A DNA stretch of 64,000 nt from Lentisphaeria bacterium. Lineage in GTDB: Bacteria > Verrucomicrobiota > Lentisphaeria > Victivallales > Victivallaceae. The notes below the pieces were generated by a model. That model saw only the letters and a program-made list of their open reading frames with translations, searched no databases and was not told where the DNA came from. Each line of letters opens with the position of its first letter. Position 1 is the first letter of the stretch. The translations under genes were made by a program, and so were the position numbers. The DNA is taken from contig JAFVRD010000010.1 of NCBI GenBank assembly GCA_017504435.1, forward strand, positions 1 through 64,000. The letters are read 5' to 3'. Below are positions 1 through 8,565 of this stretch, piece after piece.

Positions 1-58
1 CGGCAAACCGGGTTTTTTATTGCTGTGCCGGCGTTTTCCGCAGACTGCATGCTTTTAT

Positions 59-182
59 AAAACGGTGTATGGCGTGGTAAGGTCGCTGATAAATCAAGGC
101 AAATAAGCAGGAGTGTACATACGTACTCGACTGCGAATGTGGCCGCTGATTTGTCAAGAGATTAACCGCCATACTCCGTTTT
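59..182. repeat. Inverted-repeat-bounded intergenic element (about 124 bp)
   Basis: The 16-bp arms AAAACGGTGTATGGCG (59-74) and CGCCATACTCCGTTTT (167-182) pair at 15 of 16 positions. Inside are two related stretches of the form GCTGAT-N3-TCAAG (about 91-105 and 145-159) and the near-palindrome GAGTGTACATACGTACTC. No convincing coding frame is present. It lies downstream of the sialidase operon and may be a small non-autonomous repeat or a structured RNA. The first 58 bases show only a possible terminator tail (run of T after CCGGG) and nothing else I can name. Confidence 0.45.
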
Positions 183-189
183 TTGCAAA

Positions 190-237
190 GGGGCGCTCAC
201 GCCGCCCCCCTTGCATCCCCCCAGCGGCTTATGCCGC
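190..237 (-). terminator. Two GC-rich hairpins at the end of the sialidase operon
   Basis: Reading on the minus strand after the isomerase gene, GCGGC-ATAA-GCCGC (237-224) is followed by GGGGCG...CGCCCC (208-190) and then TTTGC. The stems are strong but the U-run is poor, so termination is plausible rather than certain. Confidence 0.4.
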
Positions 238-266
238 CGGGTCAAACGAGTTGAATCGACGCGCTA

Positions 267-1049
267 TTATTTTATTCCCATTGCTTTGAGATTGTCAAAA
301 GACATTTTTATTGAATCAAAAATATCTCTGCCGGGGAATGGCTGATCCTGTTCGATCGAATACCAGCGCACACCGGTTTTTTCAGCAGCGGCAAAAATCG
401 CCTCCCAGCGTAAATTGCCTTCGCCGATCTCACAGAATACCGGTTCATTATTCAGAATCGCAAAATCTTTGATATGCATGACCGGCATGCGGCCGGCAAC
501 TTTATTGATCCAATACACCGGATCACTGCCGCCGCGGGTCACCCAGTGGACATCTATTTCGGCAAAAACTTTATCCGGATCGGTATTTTCATAGAGAGTT
601 TCCAGCATCGTCTTTTTCATGCCCGGATATTTGGTAAATTCGAAATGGTGATTATGGTATCCCATTTTTATTCCGGCAGCAGCAAATTTTTCTCCTTGAC
701 GGTTGAGTATATCGCAAAGTTTTTCAGTGCCGAACCGTCCGCGGTACTCCTGCGGAGCCGATCCCAAAGCTGTAAAATCGCATTCCAAAGTCTGCATTTT
801 GTCAATAATCGGAGTGATATCGTCTGCGAATAATGCGGCAGCTCCTTCATGGGTTGCGCAACAGAAAAGACCATGTTTGTCCAACTGCCGCCGGATCACA
901 TCTGCCGCCAGCGGTGTACCGGAAACCTGCACCGATTGAAAACCAATTTTACAAATTTTATCCAGGGTACGATCCATGTCACTTTCATTCTGACAAAATT
1001 CACGCAAATTATAGAGCGTTACAGCGATTTGAGTGTTGGGGGCTTCCAT
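267..1049 (-). CDS. Sugar phosphate isomerase/epimerase-like TIM-barrel protein
   Basis: A 260-residue cytoplasmic protein of the xylose-isomerase-like TIM-barrel superfamily (AP endonuclease 2/IolE-type sugar isomerases and epimerases). Visible metal-site candidates follow the usual order: MGYHNHHFEF in the middle, FAEIDVHWV, VMHIKDF, then IGEGNLRW and YSIEQDQ near the C-terminus. No signal peptide is present. It is the last gene of an operon after an exported pectate-lyase-fold protein (88-bp gap) and a sialidase, so it probably handles a sugar released by them. The exact substrate cannot be read from the sequence. Family confidence is high, substrate confidence is low. Confidence 0.85.
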   Translation of the reverse strand: MEAPNTQIAVTLYNLREFCQNESDMDRTLDKICKIGFQSVQVSGTPLAADVIRRQLDKHGLFCCATHEGAAALFADDITPIIDKMQTLECDFTALGSAPQEYRGRFGTEKLCDILNRQGEKFAAAGIKMGYHNHHFEFTKYPGMKKTMLETLYENTDPDKVFAEIDVHWVTRGGSDPVYWINKVAGRMPVMHIKDFAILNNEPVFCEIGEGNLRWEAIFAAAEKTGVRWYSIEQDQPFPGRDIFDSIKMSFDNLKAMGIK

Positions 1050-1136
1050 TTTTTACTCCTTCAGATTTTTTACTAACGTTCTGTTCATTATAAAATGAGA
1101 ACAGAGTAACTTGAACAGTTCAGAAAACACATGGTC

Positions 1137-3425
1137 TTACGGTTGTGGATTCATTACGCCGAGGATCGCCACCGGGAACTCTTTGACTTCGGGTGCTTTC
1201 GCCCAGACTTTTTGATCCACTCCGAGGAAAGGACGGATCGGATTGCCGGATATACCGGTAAAAACCGCCTTGTCCGGAGCTGCTGCGGCATAAAACAATT
1301 CATTTCGGGTGTCTTTATTGGTGAATCGTGCCAAACCGCCTTCAATATACACTTTCCCGCCGGGAGCAGTTTGATGCAGCATCGAATATCCGCCTGCTTC
1401 TCCGCCGCCGCGCGGTGTGTGCATATAAACGTTGCCTCCGGCATTGTCCACCCAACGGAGATTGCCGCCAAGTTCCCAGATTTTAGTTTCTTTGGTCTTC
1501 AGATTGGTACGTTTGATACCTTTGGACACATAGGGAACAAAAAACGGTGCGCGCATCAGGCAAGTTCCTTTGCGGACAGTGAAAAACGCCTGATCATCCA
1601 TCCAGAAATTATTTGCCATCCAGCACATGACCACCTCATTGTTGGCACATTCGGTCAGCACTCCGCCGGAACCGTTCCAAAGTGAACCGGTCGCCTGGAA
1701 AAAGCAATTATTTTTACCGGTGGCAATAATGCTGTACGGAGAACTGTCATAAAAAAGACAGTCGTAAATACCGATCATACGGCTTTTGTCTCCCAGTTTG
1801 ACATTCAAAAAGCGTTTGCCGCAGTACATCATCAACGATGTGAAAATCACCGTTTCCGGATTCTCCGCAGTAAACAGGTCATAACCATCGCGTTTATCAC
1901 CGCGTATCACCGGCATGCCTTCGCCGCGCAGAGAGACGAAATCCGGCAATTTCACCGTGGATGCCAGCCGAACTCTGCCGGAAGGTATCACCAGCGTTTT
2001 GCGGGCTTTGGCAGCTGCCGCGAGAGCTTTGCTCAATGCTGCTGAATTATCTGTTTTATCATCACCTACCACCCCGAAATCAGCCGCAAAGATCTCCTCT
2101 GCCGGAGCCGGGATTGCTTCGGGCATTGCCGGAACACTGGCATGAAGCATGGGATCATCCGGATACACAAACCGTTTCATTACTTCCGGGATATTGGGGC
2201 GGATATTTTTATTACCGTGGACAATAATATTGTATTTGTGAGCCGTTGACCACGGAATACCCTGCAATTTACCTTGAAATGAGTTGCGTTCGAAATATTT
2301 CTGATCGGGATTCACCAGCCATTTTATCATCGGTACAGAGCCGTTGACATTGATATTATCGATCATTTTCAGTACACACGGAACGCGCCGCAATATGATC
2401 AACGCTTCCGGCGGACGCGGTGAATCAAAGGTACAGCGGTTGAATGTCACACTGCCGGGAATGGAGTGTCCGGGAACTTTACCGGTATTCTGATCCAATA
2501 CCGGCATGGGATTGACTGAACGGAATGTGGAATCGTTGCAGCTGAAGTGATAACCGATATTTTCAAACCAGAATTGTTTATTGGATGTGGCAGGAGCTTC
2601 AGCCTGCAAATTCCAGATCATCAGCATGTTGGGTGCCGGGCCGATCCCTTCGTGGATGATCGGTCCGACGGTGTCAGGATTGGCAACGATCCGGCAGTTG
2701 TCAAGCAAAGTACCGTCGTTGTTGAATTCAAAAGGATTGATGCAGTTGATGAATTCGCTTTTGCTGATATAAATGATATTGCTGGAAAACCATGATATCA
2801 ACTGCCTGATCGGCGGCGGAGTCAATACCGGGATGCCGTTTTTGATCGTGACTTCATGAGGCGGTATCTGAACAATGTTCTGCTGTCCCCAGCTTTTGCT
2901 GTAATCTTCGGGGGGAGCATAAAGCCGCATGGAAACACTCCGCACCGCCGGGGCGGATGAATCGCGGAACACACAGTTGCGGATATGTACCGAACTGGCA
3001 TTCCAGTTGCGGCTCCATAACTGGATCTGAGTCCGTCCGCCGACAAATTCGATGTTATTGAATATTGCTCTCCGGTAAATGCGGCAGTAAAGAATATCCT
3101 GTGTGAAGTCATCCATCACGATCCGGGTGCCTTTTTCACCGCGCCAGATCACTGAACCGTGGGCAAAAATCGTCCGGGATATTTTGTAAGTACCTTTCGG
3201 AAAAACAAGTTCATCCACATGAGTTTCGCTTGAACCTTTGTTCCAATCATCCTCCCGGCGGAAACGGTCAAGTTTGATCCGGCCGGCAAGATAAAACACC
3301 GCTTTCTGGATCGCCGCAGTATCATCGGTTCTGCCATCGCCGACAGCACCGAAATCCCGGACGTTGACGCCATGCACACTGCATATTGCGGCAAACAACA
3401 AGGTCAACAGCATTAATTTTTTCAT
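1137..3425 (-). CDS. Exported pectate-lyase-superfamily (right-handed beta-helix) protein
   Basis: 762 residues starting at ATG 3425, which has AAGGGA seven bases upstream. A longer frame from 3431 has no better start. The N-terminus MKKLMLLTLLFAAICSVHG is a clear signal peptide. Two copies of the pectate-lyase-3 opening motif are visible: DFGAVGDGRTDDTAAIQKAV directly after the signal, and DFGVVGDDKTDNSAALSKAL near residue 450. This suggests two beta-helix modules in tandem. The family includes polysaccharide lyases and hydrolases as well as catalytically silent helices, and I see no decisive catalytic set. Context (sialidase upstream, sugar isomerase downstream) supports a role in glycan breakdown outside the cytoplasm. 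Confidence 0.85.
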   Translation of the reverse strand: MKKLMLLTLLFAAICSVHGVNVRDFGAVGDGRTDDTAAIQKAVFYLAGRIKLDRFRREDDWNKGSSETHVDELVFPKGTYKISRTIFAHGSVIWRGEKGTRIVMDDFTQDILYCRIYRRAIFNNIEFVGGRTQIQLWSRNWNASSVHIRNCVFRDSSAPAVRSVSMRLYAPPEDYSKSWGQQNIVQIPPHEVTIKNGIPVLTPPPIRQLISWFSSNIIYISKSEFINCINPFEFNNDGTLLDNCRIVANPDTVGPIIHEGIGPAPNMLMIWNLQAEAPATSNKQFWFENIGYHFSCNDSTFRSVNPMPVLDQNTGKVPGHSIPGSVTFNRCTFDSPRPPEALIILRRVPCVLKMIDNINVNGSVPMIKWLVNPDQKYFERNSFQGKLQGIPWSTAHKYNIIVHGNKNIRPNIPEVMKRFVYPDDPMLHASVPAMPEAIPAPAEEIFAADFGVVGDDKTDNSAALSKALAAAAKARKTLVIPSGRVRLASTVKLPDFVSLRGEGMPVIRGDKRDGYDLFTAENPETVIFTSLMMYCGKRFLNVKLGDKSRMIGIYDCLFYDSSPYSIIATGKNNCFFQATGSLWNGSGGVLTECANNEVVMCWMANNFWMDDQAFFTVRKGTCLMRAPFFVPYVSKGIKRTNLKTKETKIWELGGNLRWVDNAGGNVYMHTPRGGGEAGGYSMLHQTAPGGKVYIEGGLARFTNKDTRNELFYAAAAPDKAVFTGISGNPIRPFLGVDQKVWAKAPEVKEFPVAILGVMNPQP

Positions 3426-3446
3426 TATCACATCCCTTTTTTTTGA

Positions 3447-4625
3447 TCAACGGTTTTTTTCGCGAATACTTTTTATTTTTATCAACAGCGGATCAAAAAC
3501 ATCTCTGATCCATTGAGCATCTGCCGCTTTGGCAGCTTCATAGCGTTCCATATCCTCCGGTACCGGAGCTTTGCTGATGATCCGGTGCAGATAAGAATTA
3601 TTATTGGTAATGCTTCCCTGTATGATATCTTCTTCAGTGATCTGCGCCATCACGATCTCTTTGCAGCTCATTCTGCCGTGGTCATAGACGATGTATATCG
3701 TTCCGTCATCGGCTTGAACTGCATCAGGATAAGATATGCCGTTGATGTGATTCTCCGCTTTGTCAAGCTGCAGAGAGTATTTCCATGTTTCACCGTCATC
3801 TTCGGAAAGTTTTGCGACCAGATCGGTACGGTAATTTGTGGAATCATTGTGAATGAGCAAAACTCTGCCGGATCGAAGCCGCCGGAGATATATTCTGCTG
3901 GTGGCATTGAGAGTGCGGGTATAAGTTCCGGGTGTCCATGAAGAGCCTTCCAGATCACTGGAAACGGTTTTGACCAGCAGCGGTTTGAGATCTCTTGCCA
4001 GCATCAGCAAAGTACCGTCCCGGCGTTCGAGGATCATAGTTTCGTCGAAATCCGGAGCAAGTTTTTTGCCCGCCTGACAGATAAACCACGTTTTGCCCTG
4101 ATCTTTGCTGCGGGAATAGCAGTAATTTTCAGTCGCCCAGTTATAGGAACACAATACCCAGTCGCCATTGGAAAGCACCGTCGGCTGAGTACGCAGGAAA
4201 CCAGGTGCGATATAACGCGGTTCACTCCATTGCAGCTCCTCCGCATCCGGATCATCGCAAATAAATGCCCAGAGTGCCAGATGTTCCAATTCGGTATCCG
4301 GCACATTCAGATACCGTTGGGTAATAAACATCCACATTCTGCCATTGGGATCAAGCCAGAGCTGGATGTCTATGGAAATAAAATTGTTTTCAGCTTCACT
4401 GGGAACGACCAGCAGCGGTTTGCTCCATGTCCATCCATTGTCAGAACTGGATATCAGCAAATTGTAATTTTCCGGAGACGGCTCTTTCGTCCCTCCGGAA
4501 TACCATCCGGCAAACAATTTTCCGCCGGGAGTCCGCAGGATCGTGGGACAGCCCTGCCAGTAACGGCTGGATAATTGATATTTCTCTCCCGGTTCCGGAA
4601 AAATATGAACAGGTGTCAACGGCAT
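3447..4625 (-). CDS. Sialidase (exo-alpha-sialidase family, BNR/Asp-box protein)
   Basis: 392 residues from ATG 4625, preceded by AAAGGAGG. The open frame extends to 4814 but that part covers the promoter, so the shorter start is chosen. Three Asp boxes of the form SxDxGxTW are visible: SSDNGWTW, SKDQGKTW and SEDDGETW. This is typical of the six-bladed propeller of bacterial and eukaryotic sialidases. The N-terminal CPTILRTPGG corresponds to the region of the first substrate-binding arginine. No signal peptide is evident, so it is either cytoplasmic or exported by another route. First gene of its operon. Related propellers act on other glycans, so sialic acid is likely but not proven. Confidence 0.8.
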   Translation of the reverse strand: MPLTPVHIFPEPGEKYQLSSRYWQGCPTILRTPGGKLFAGWYSGGTKEPSPENYNLLISSSDNGWTWSKPLLVVPSEAENNFISIDIQLWLDPNGRMWMFITQRYLNVPDTELEHLALWAFICDDPDAEELQWSEPRYIAPGFLRTQPTVLSNGDWVLCSYNWATENYCYSRSKDQGKTWFICQAGKKLAPDFDETMILERRDGTLLMLARDLKPLLVKTVSSDLEGSSWTPGTYTRTLNATSRIYLRRLRSGRVLLIHNDSTNYRTDLVAKLSEDDGETWKYSLQLDKAENHINGISYPDAVQADDGTIYIVYDHGRMSCKEIVMAQITEEDIIQGSITNNNSYLHRIISKAPVPEDMERYEAAKAADAQWIRDVFDPLLIKIKSIREKNR

Positions 4626-4668
4626 ACAACCTCCTTTGCGGTATTTTGCTGAACGACGATTTACAACC

Positions 4669-4715
4669 GGTATGGTTCCGGTATGTAATTTACCATTGTA
4701 CAAGGAGTTTGTCAA
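4669..4715 (-). promoter_or_regulatory. Promoter and operator of the sialidase operon
   Basis: On the minus strand, -35 TTGACA (4715-4710), a 17-bp spacer and -10 TAAATT (4692-4687). Just downstream are two exact direct repeats GGTATG (plus-strand reading) at 4669-4674 and 4680-4685, one helical turn (11 bp) apart. The spacer also contains the palindrome TTGTACAA (4696-4703). GGTATGTAATTTAC and TTTGTCAATAGG recur at the same spacing upstream of the GntR-type regulator near 62.09 kb, which points to shared regulation. Confidence 0.75.
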
Positions 4716-4868
4716 TAGGTGAAAATCACATTTCAGAATTTTTCTCCGCCTCTGTATTTCCGGTTTCCTCCCGCTTCGCCGCCGGAGAAGATGAATTTCT
4801 GATAAAATCATCATTAAACTGAATGTTTTTTATTTATCTTTTCCAAACAAAAACGGGACGTTTATCAA

Positions 4869-4897
4869 TTGAAAACGACCGGGAACGATGATATATT
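4869..4897 (+). promoter_or_regulatory. Promoter of the MATE gene
   Basis: TTGAAA (4869-4874), a 17-bp spacer, then TATATT (4892-4897), 38 bp before the start codon. Seen directly; strength and start point not known. Confidence 0.65.
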
Positions 4898-4934
4898 AGG
4901 CGGATAACTTTTAATACAGAAACATGGAGCAGTT

Positions 4935-6296
4935 ATGGCAGCGATCGTAAAAGATCTCAATCAGGGCAGTGTGGTAAAAACCATGCTGATCTTTGCCATG
5001 CCGCTGCTGGGCGCAAGCCTGATCCAAATGCTTTACAATACCGCTGATATGATCATTGTCGGCAAATTTGTCGGCAAAAACGGTTTGGGTGCGGTTTCGG
5101 TGGGCGGAGATGTTTTGCATTTCCTCTGTTTTGTGGCAATGGGATTTGCCAATGCCGGTCAGGTGATAATCTCTCAATACCTCGGCGCCGGAATGAAAGA
5201 AAAAATCGGCAGGATCATCGGAACACTCTTTACATTTCTGATCGTCACTGCTCTGGTTCTGGGAAGTGTGACGGTGATATTCCGGAATCAAGTGCTGGAT
5301 TGGATAAATACACCGCCGGAGGTCAGAGGTGAAACTGAAGAATATGTGGTGGTTTGTCTGGCAGGTCTGCTGTTTATATTCGGCTACAATGTCATCAGTG
5401 CCATTTTGCGGGGGATGGGAGATTCCAAACATCCGCTGATCTTTGTGGCAATCGCGGCGGTATTGAATGTTGTACTGGACATTTATTTTGTGGTAGTTTG
5501 CCATTGGGGGGTATTCGGAGTGGCACTTGCCACGGTGATAAGTCAGGCGGTCAGTTTCATATTTTCCATAATATTCCTCTGGTACCACCGTGATGAGTTC
5601 GGCTTTGACTTCAAGCCCAAAAGTTTTCTTATCGATCTTGAAGCTGTCAAGCCGCTGCTGGCATTGGGATTTCCCATGCTTTTGCAGAGCGCGTCCATAA
5701 GTTTTTCCATGCTTTTTGTCAACAGTTTTATCAACAGTTACGGTCTGATCGCCGCCGCCATGAACGGTATCGGCAACAAATTGGGCATGGTCATCAATAT
5801 CATCACCTTTTCGCTGGCATCGGCAGCATCTCCCATGATCGGACAGGCCATCGGAGCGCGGATGTACCGGAGAGTACCGAAAATCCTCGGTGTCTCTTTG
5901 TGGATAAACTGCCTGATCTCACTGATAATCGGAATATTCATCGTGATATTCCCGATGTGGGTATTCGGAATATTCACCAATGATGCTGACGTTCTGGATA
6001 TGGCATTGACTTATGTCCCGGTGATGCTGGTACTGCTGGCAGGAAGTGCGTTGCGCCCGCCGCTGAGTGCGCTGATCAACGGTTCCGGCAATTTCAAACT
6101 CAATCTGGCAGTGGGAATTCTGGACGGCGTGCTGATGCGTATCGGGCTGTCCGTGTTGCTGGGACTCACCTGTGGTTTTGGAGTATACGGATTCTGGTAC
6201 GGCCACGCGCTGGCGGGATTGACGCCGTTTTTTGTCGGTGCGGTCTACTTTATTTCCGGCAAATGGAAAACCCGGAAATATATTATCAAAGAATAA
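4935..6296 (+). CDS. MATE family efflux transporter
   Basis: 453 residues with about twelve hydrophobic segments. The opening MLIFAMPLLGASLIQMLYNT followed by ADMIIVGKFVG is characteristic of MATE exporters (NorM/DinF superfamily), and AILRGMGDSKHP is the usual loop motif after the sixth helix. These inner-membrane antiporters export cationic drugs or metabolites using Na+ or H+ gradients. It has its own promoter, stands alone between two minus-strand genes, and shows no obvious link to the neighbouring sugar operons. The substrate cannot be inferred. Confidence 0.93.
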   Translation: MAAIVKDLNQGSVVKTMLIFAMPLLGASLIQMLYNTADMIIVGKFVGKNGLGAVSVGGDVLHFLCFVAMGFANAGQVIISQYLGAGMKEKIGRIIGTLFTFLIVTALVLGSVTVIFRNQVLDWINTPPEVRGETEEYVVVCLAGLLFIFGYNVISAILRGMGDSKHPLIFVAIAAVLNVVLDIYFVVVCHWGVFGVALATVISQAVSFIFSIIFLWYHRDEFGFDFKPKSFLIDLEAVKPLLALGFPMLLQSASISFSMLFVNSFINSYGLIAAAMNGIGNKLGMVINIITFSLASAASPMIGQAIGARMYRRVPKILGVSLWINCLISLIIGIFIVIFPMWVFGIFTNDADVLDMALTYVPVMLVLLAGSALRPPLSALINGSGNFKLNLAVGILDGVLMRIGLSVLLGLTCGFGVYGFWYGHALAGLTPFFVGAVYFISGKWKTRKYIIKE

Positions 6297-6364
6297 GGCA
6301 CGGTTCCCATTGAGGATATACCCGGAGAGTGTACCGGAAATAAACCTCCGCAGTGGTGCTTGAT

Positions 6365-7378
6365 TTATTCCTGAATGGAGAAACGCTGATTTGCCAAATC
6401 GACAACTTTTAATTTGCCGGTGGATTCTGCGGGGATGAAACGGGCAGGTATTTGCAAATGCTGCCGTGCCGCGCCCCGGATCTCGGTCAGAATCTGAGCG
6501 ATTGCCTGACGTACGGAATGTTCCGCATCCTCAAGAATGACTCCGCACAATGGGAAGTGCAGTGCCGCTGCCAAAGTCCATTCATTGAATATCCCCACGG
6601 TGTCCGGGATATTTCCGAGTTCACTGCATTTGTCCATATACATACGCATGGAGTATTTGCCGTACAGAATAACCGCTTCCGGCCGTTCGGCTGCCAATTC
6701 AGCAGCCTGACGGCAATCACTGTGAATACGGCATTCCGGGATTACCCCGTACTTTTTGCAGCTGGCATCAAATATCTCTGCAGAAAGCGCGTTGTCATAT
6801 TTTTTGCCTTTGAAAAGTGCCAGGATAATGCGCTTATGTCCCCGGTCAGCAAGATATTTTACCGCATCCGGCAAAGCCTGTTTATAGTCCGGTGAAGCAG
6901 ATGAAACCTCGTATTCACTGCGTCCGCACAGAGAAAAATAGGGAAATCCGCGCCCGGTCAATGAATTCATCATTGCCTCCGGCAGCTGTTCCGACGTACA
7001 CGAACCGATGATGCCCTCCACACCGGAAGATAGAAAAAACTCCATCGCATCGGCAGTCCGTTCCGGTGAAAAACGGACGATTTGCAGTGACGTTTTGTAG
7101 CCGGATCTCCCGGCAGCATCCATCGCGGTTTCCACCGATGCCGCCAGAAACTGGTCTGTTAATATATCCACCATGATCCCCAGCGTGCGGCTGCTCCCGC
7201 GCCGCAGTGACAGAGCCAGTTCACTGGGACGGTAGCCGTGCTCAGCTGCGATCCGGCGCACCCGGTCGGCACGTTCTTTGGCATCACACCGTTTGTCTTT
7301 GGTTACCCCGGACAGGGCACGTTCCGCGGTTTTTGCGGAAACTCCCGCCAGGCGGGCTATCTCTTTTATCGTGATCAT
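6365..7378 (-). CDS. LacI-family transcriptional regulator
   Basis: 337 residues. The N-terminal helix-turn-helix TIKEIARLAGVSAKTAERAL is followed by a hinge region (GYRPSELALSLRRGSSRTLG) and a periplasmic-binding-protein-like ligand domain, the standard LacI/GalR layout and length. It is divergent from the U32/QueG-like/glycosidase operon, with mirrored promoters sharing an 18-bp palindrome (7411-7428). It is therefore probably the local repressor and autoregulated. The effector is likely a sugar or a derivative, but its identity is unknown. Confidence 0.92.
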   Translation of the reverse strand: MITIKEIARLAGVSAKTAERALSGVTKDKRCDAKERADRVRRIAAEHGYRPSELALSLRRGSSRTLGIMVDILTDQFLAASVETAMDAAGRSGYKTSLQIVRFSPERTADAMEFFLSSGVEGIIGSCTSEQLPEAMMNSLTGRGFPYFSLCGRSEYEVSSASPDYKQALPDAVKYLADRGHKRIILALFKGKKYDNALSAEIFDASCKKYGVIPECRIHSDCRQAAELAAERPEAVILYGKYSMRMYMDKCSELGNIPDTVGIFNEWTLAAALHFPLCGVILEDAEHSVRQAIAQILTEIRGAARQHLQIPARFIPAESTGKLKVVDLANQRFSIQE

Positions 7379-7387
7379 AATGTATTA

Positions 7388-7451
7388 AATATAGCACTTT
7401 TTCAACTTTTTTTCAAGATTACTTGAAATAATTGACTTCAGAGGTTATATT
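7388..7451. promoter_or_regulatory. Mirrored divergent promoters around an 18-bp palindromic operator
   Basis: The palindrome TTTCAAG-ATTA-CTTGAAA occupies 7411-7428. Its left arm forms the minus-strand -35 TTGAAA (7416-7411) of the LacI gene, with -10 TATATT at 7393-7388. Its right arm forms the plus-strand -35 TTGAAA (7423-7428), with -10 TATATT at 7446-7451. Both spacers are 17 bp. A repressor bound here would cover both -35 boxes at once. Confidence 0.75.
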
Positions 7452-7524
7452 AAATAACTGTATGACGGAGACAGTTATCTGCCTCACCCTCTTTGCGCAG
7501 GAACATATCACAGGGACAACGATA

Positions 7525-8565
7525 ATGAAATTTCAAGTCGGTTATCAGAATGACCGCCGTTTTCTGGAATATCTGCTGGCGCATAAAGATGCAGTAGGTG
7601 AACTCTATTTCCCCTGGGAATCCTTTACGACCGGACGCGGGGTGACTTTGAGCCGGAATGACCAGAGGACTCTGGAAAATGATCTGCACACATTTTCGGA
7701 AGCGGGAGTGAAACTCTGTCTGCTGCTTAACGGAAATTGTTACGGCAGAGAGGCTCTTTCCCGTCAGTTTTTCCAGAAACTCGGAGATACTGTTGATTTC
7801 ATTGCCGGAGAATATAATCTTGCTTCAGTGACCACCGCTTCGCCCCTGATCGGCAAATTCATTCACCGTAATTTTCCGGATTTGGAGGTGCGCGCCTCAG
7901 TGAATATGGAGATCGGCACGCCGGAAGGAGTTGAATATCTGGCGGAACACTTTGACAGTTTTTATCTGAAACGCGAATACAACTATTCCCGGGACGTGAT
8001 CATCCGGATGCGGGATTTCTGCCGCGGATGCGGTAAAAAACTTTATATTCTTGCCAACAGCGGCTGTTTGAATTTCTGTTCAGCGCGTACTTTTCACGAC
8101 AATCTGGTCGCGCATCAGCATGAGATTGCCGCGATGGATAATGGATTTAAATTTCACGGGATCTGTTCGACTTACATGGATGATCCGGTCAAACGTACTG
8201 CATTGCTTGCCAAAAGCAATTTCATCCGCCCGGAAGATACGGTTTTGTATGAAGATCTCTGCGACGGTATGAAACTTGCCACCCGTACCAATTTCAAACC
8301 TTTCGCAGTGGCAAAGGCATATTTTGACGGCAGCTGGAACGGTAATCTGCTGGAATTGACCGAACCTGCCCATGCGGAAAAATTTCTCCCCGCTGTCGTT
8401 GCCAATAAAAAATTTCCGGCTGATTATGCCGAACACCGTTTCCAGTGCGGAAAAATATGTGAAAAATGCGATTACTGTGCCGGAGTGCTGGCTGCGGCAA
8501 CTGTCACTTTGAACGAAAACAATACTATTTTTTATAAACAAATACAGGAAGAAAAATCATGTTGA
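7525..8565 (+). CDS. Peptidase U32-like (COG0826-type) protein
   Basis: 346 residues from ATG 7525; the longer frame from 7432 runs through the promoter. The sequence NSGCLNFCSARTFHDN (residues 178-193) is the cysteine motif typical of U32-family proteins, and a dense C-terminal cluster CGKICEKCDYC (residues 308-318) adds four cysteines. Cys181, Cys185, Cys214 and the C-terminal group could hold an iron-sulfur cluster, as known for UbiU/UbiV and RlhA in this superfamily. Those proteins support oxygen-independent hydroxylation rather than proteolysis. It overlaps the next gene by 7 bp, so translation is coupled. Function here is unknown; a redox role is inferred from the three Fe-S neighbours. 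Confidence 0.75.
   Translation: MKFQVGYQNDRRFLEYLLAHKDAVGELYFPWESFTTGRGVTLSRNDQRTLENDLHTFSEAGVKLCLLLNGNCYGREALSRQFFQKLGDTVDFIAGEYNLASVTTASPLIGKFIHRNFPDLEVRASVNMEIGTPEGVEYLAEHFDSFYLKREYNYSRDVIIRMRDFCRGCGKKLYILANSGCLNFCSARTFHDNLVAHQHEIAAMDNGFKFHGICSTYMDDPVKRTALLAKSNFIRPEDTVLYEDLCDGMKLATRTNFKPFAVAKAYFDGSWNGNLLELTEPAHAEKFLPAVVANKKFPADYAEHRFQCGKICEKCDYCAGVLAAATVTLNENNTIFYKQIQEEKSC

Noticed and set aside
4626-4814. N-terminal extension of the sialidase frame
   Set aside because: It would translate the promoter and operator; a strong ribosome binding site marks ATG 4625.
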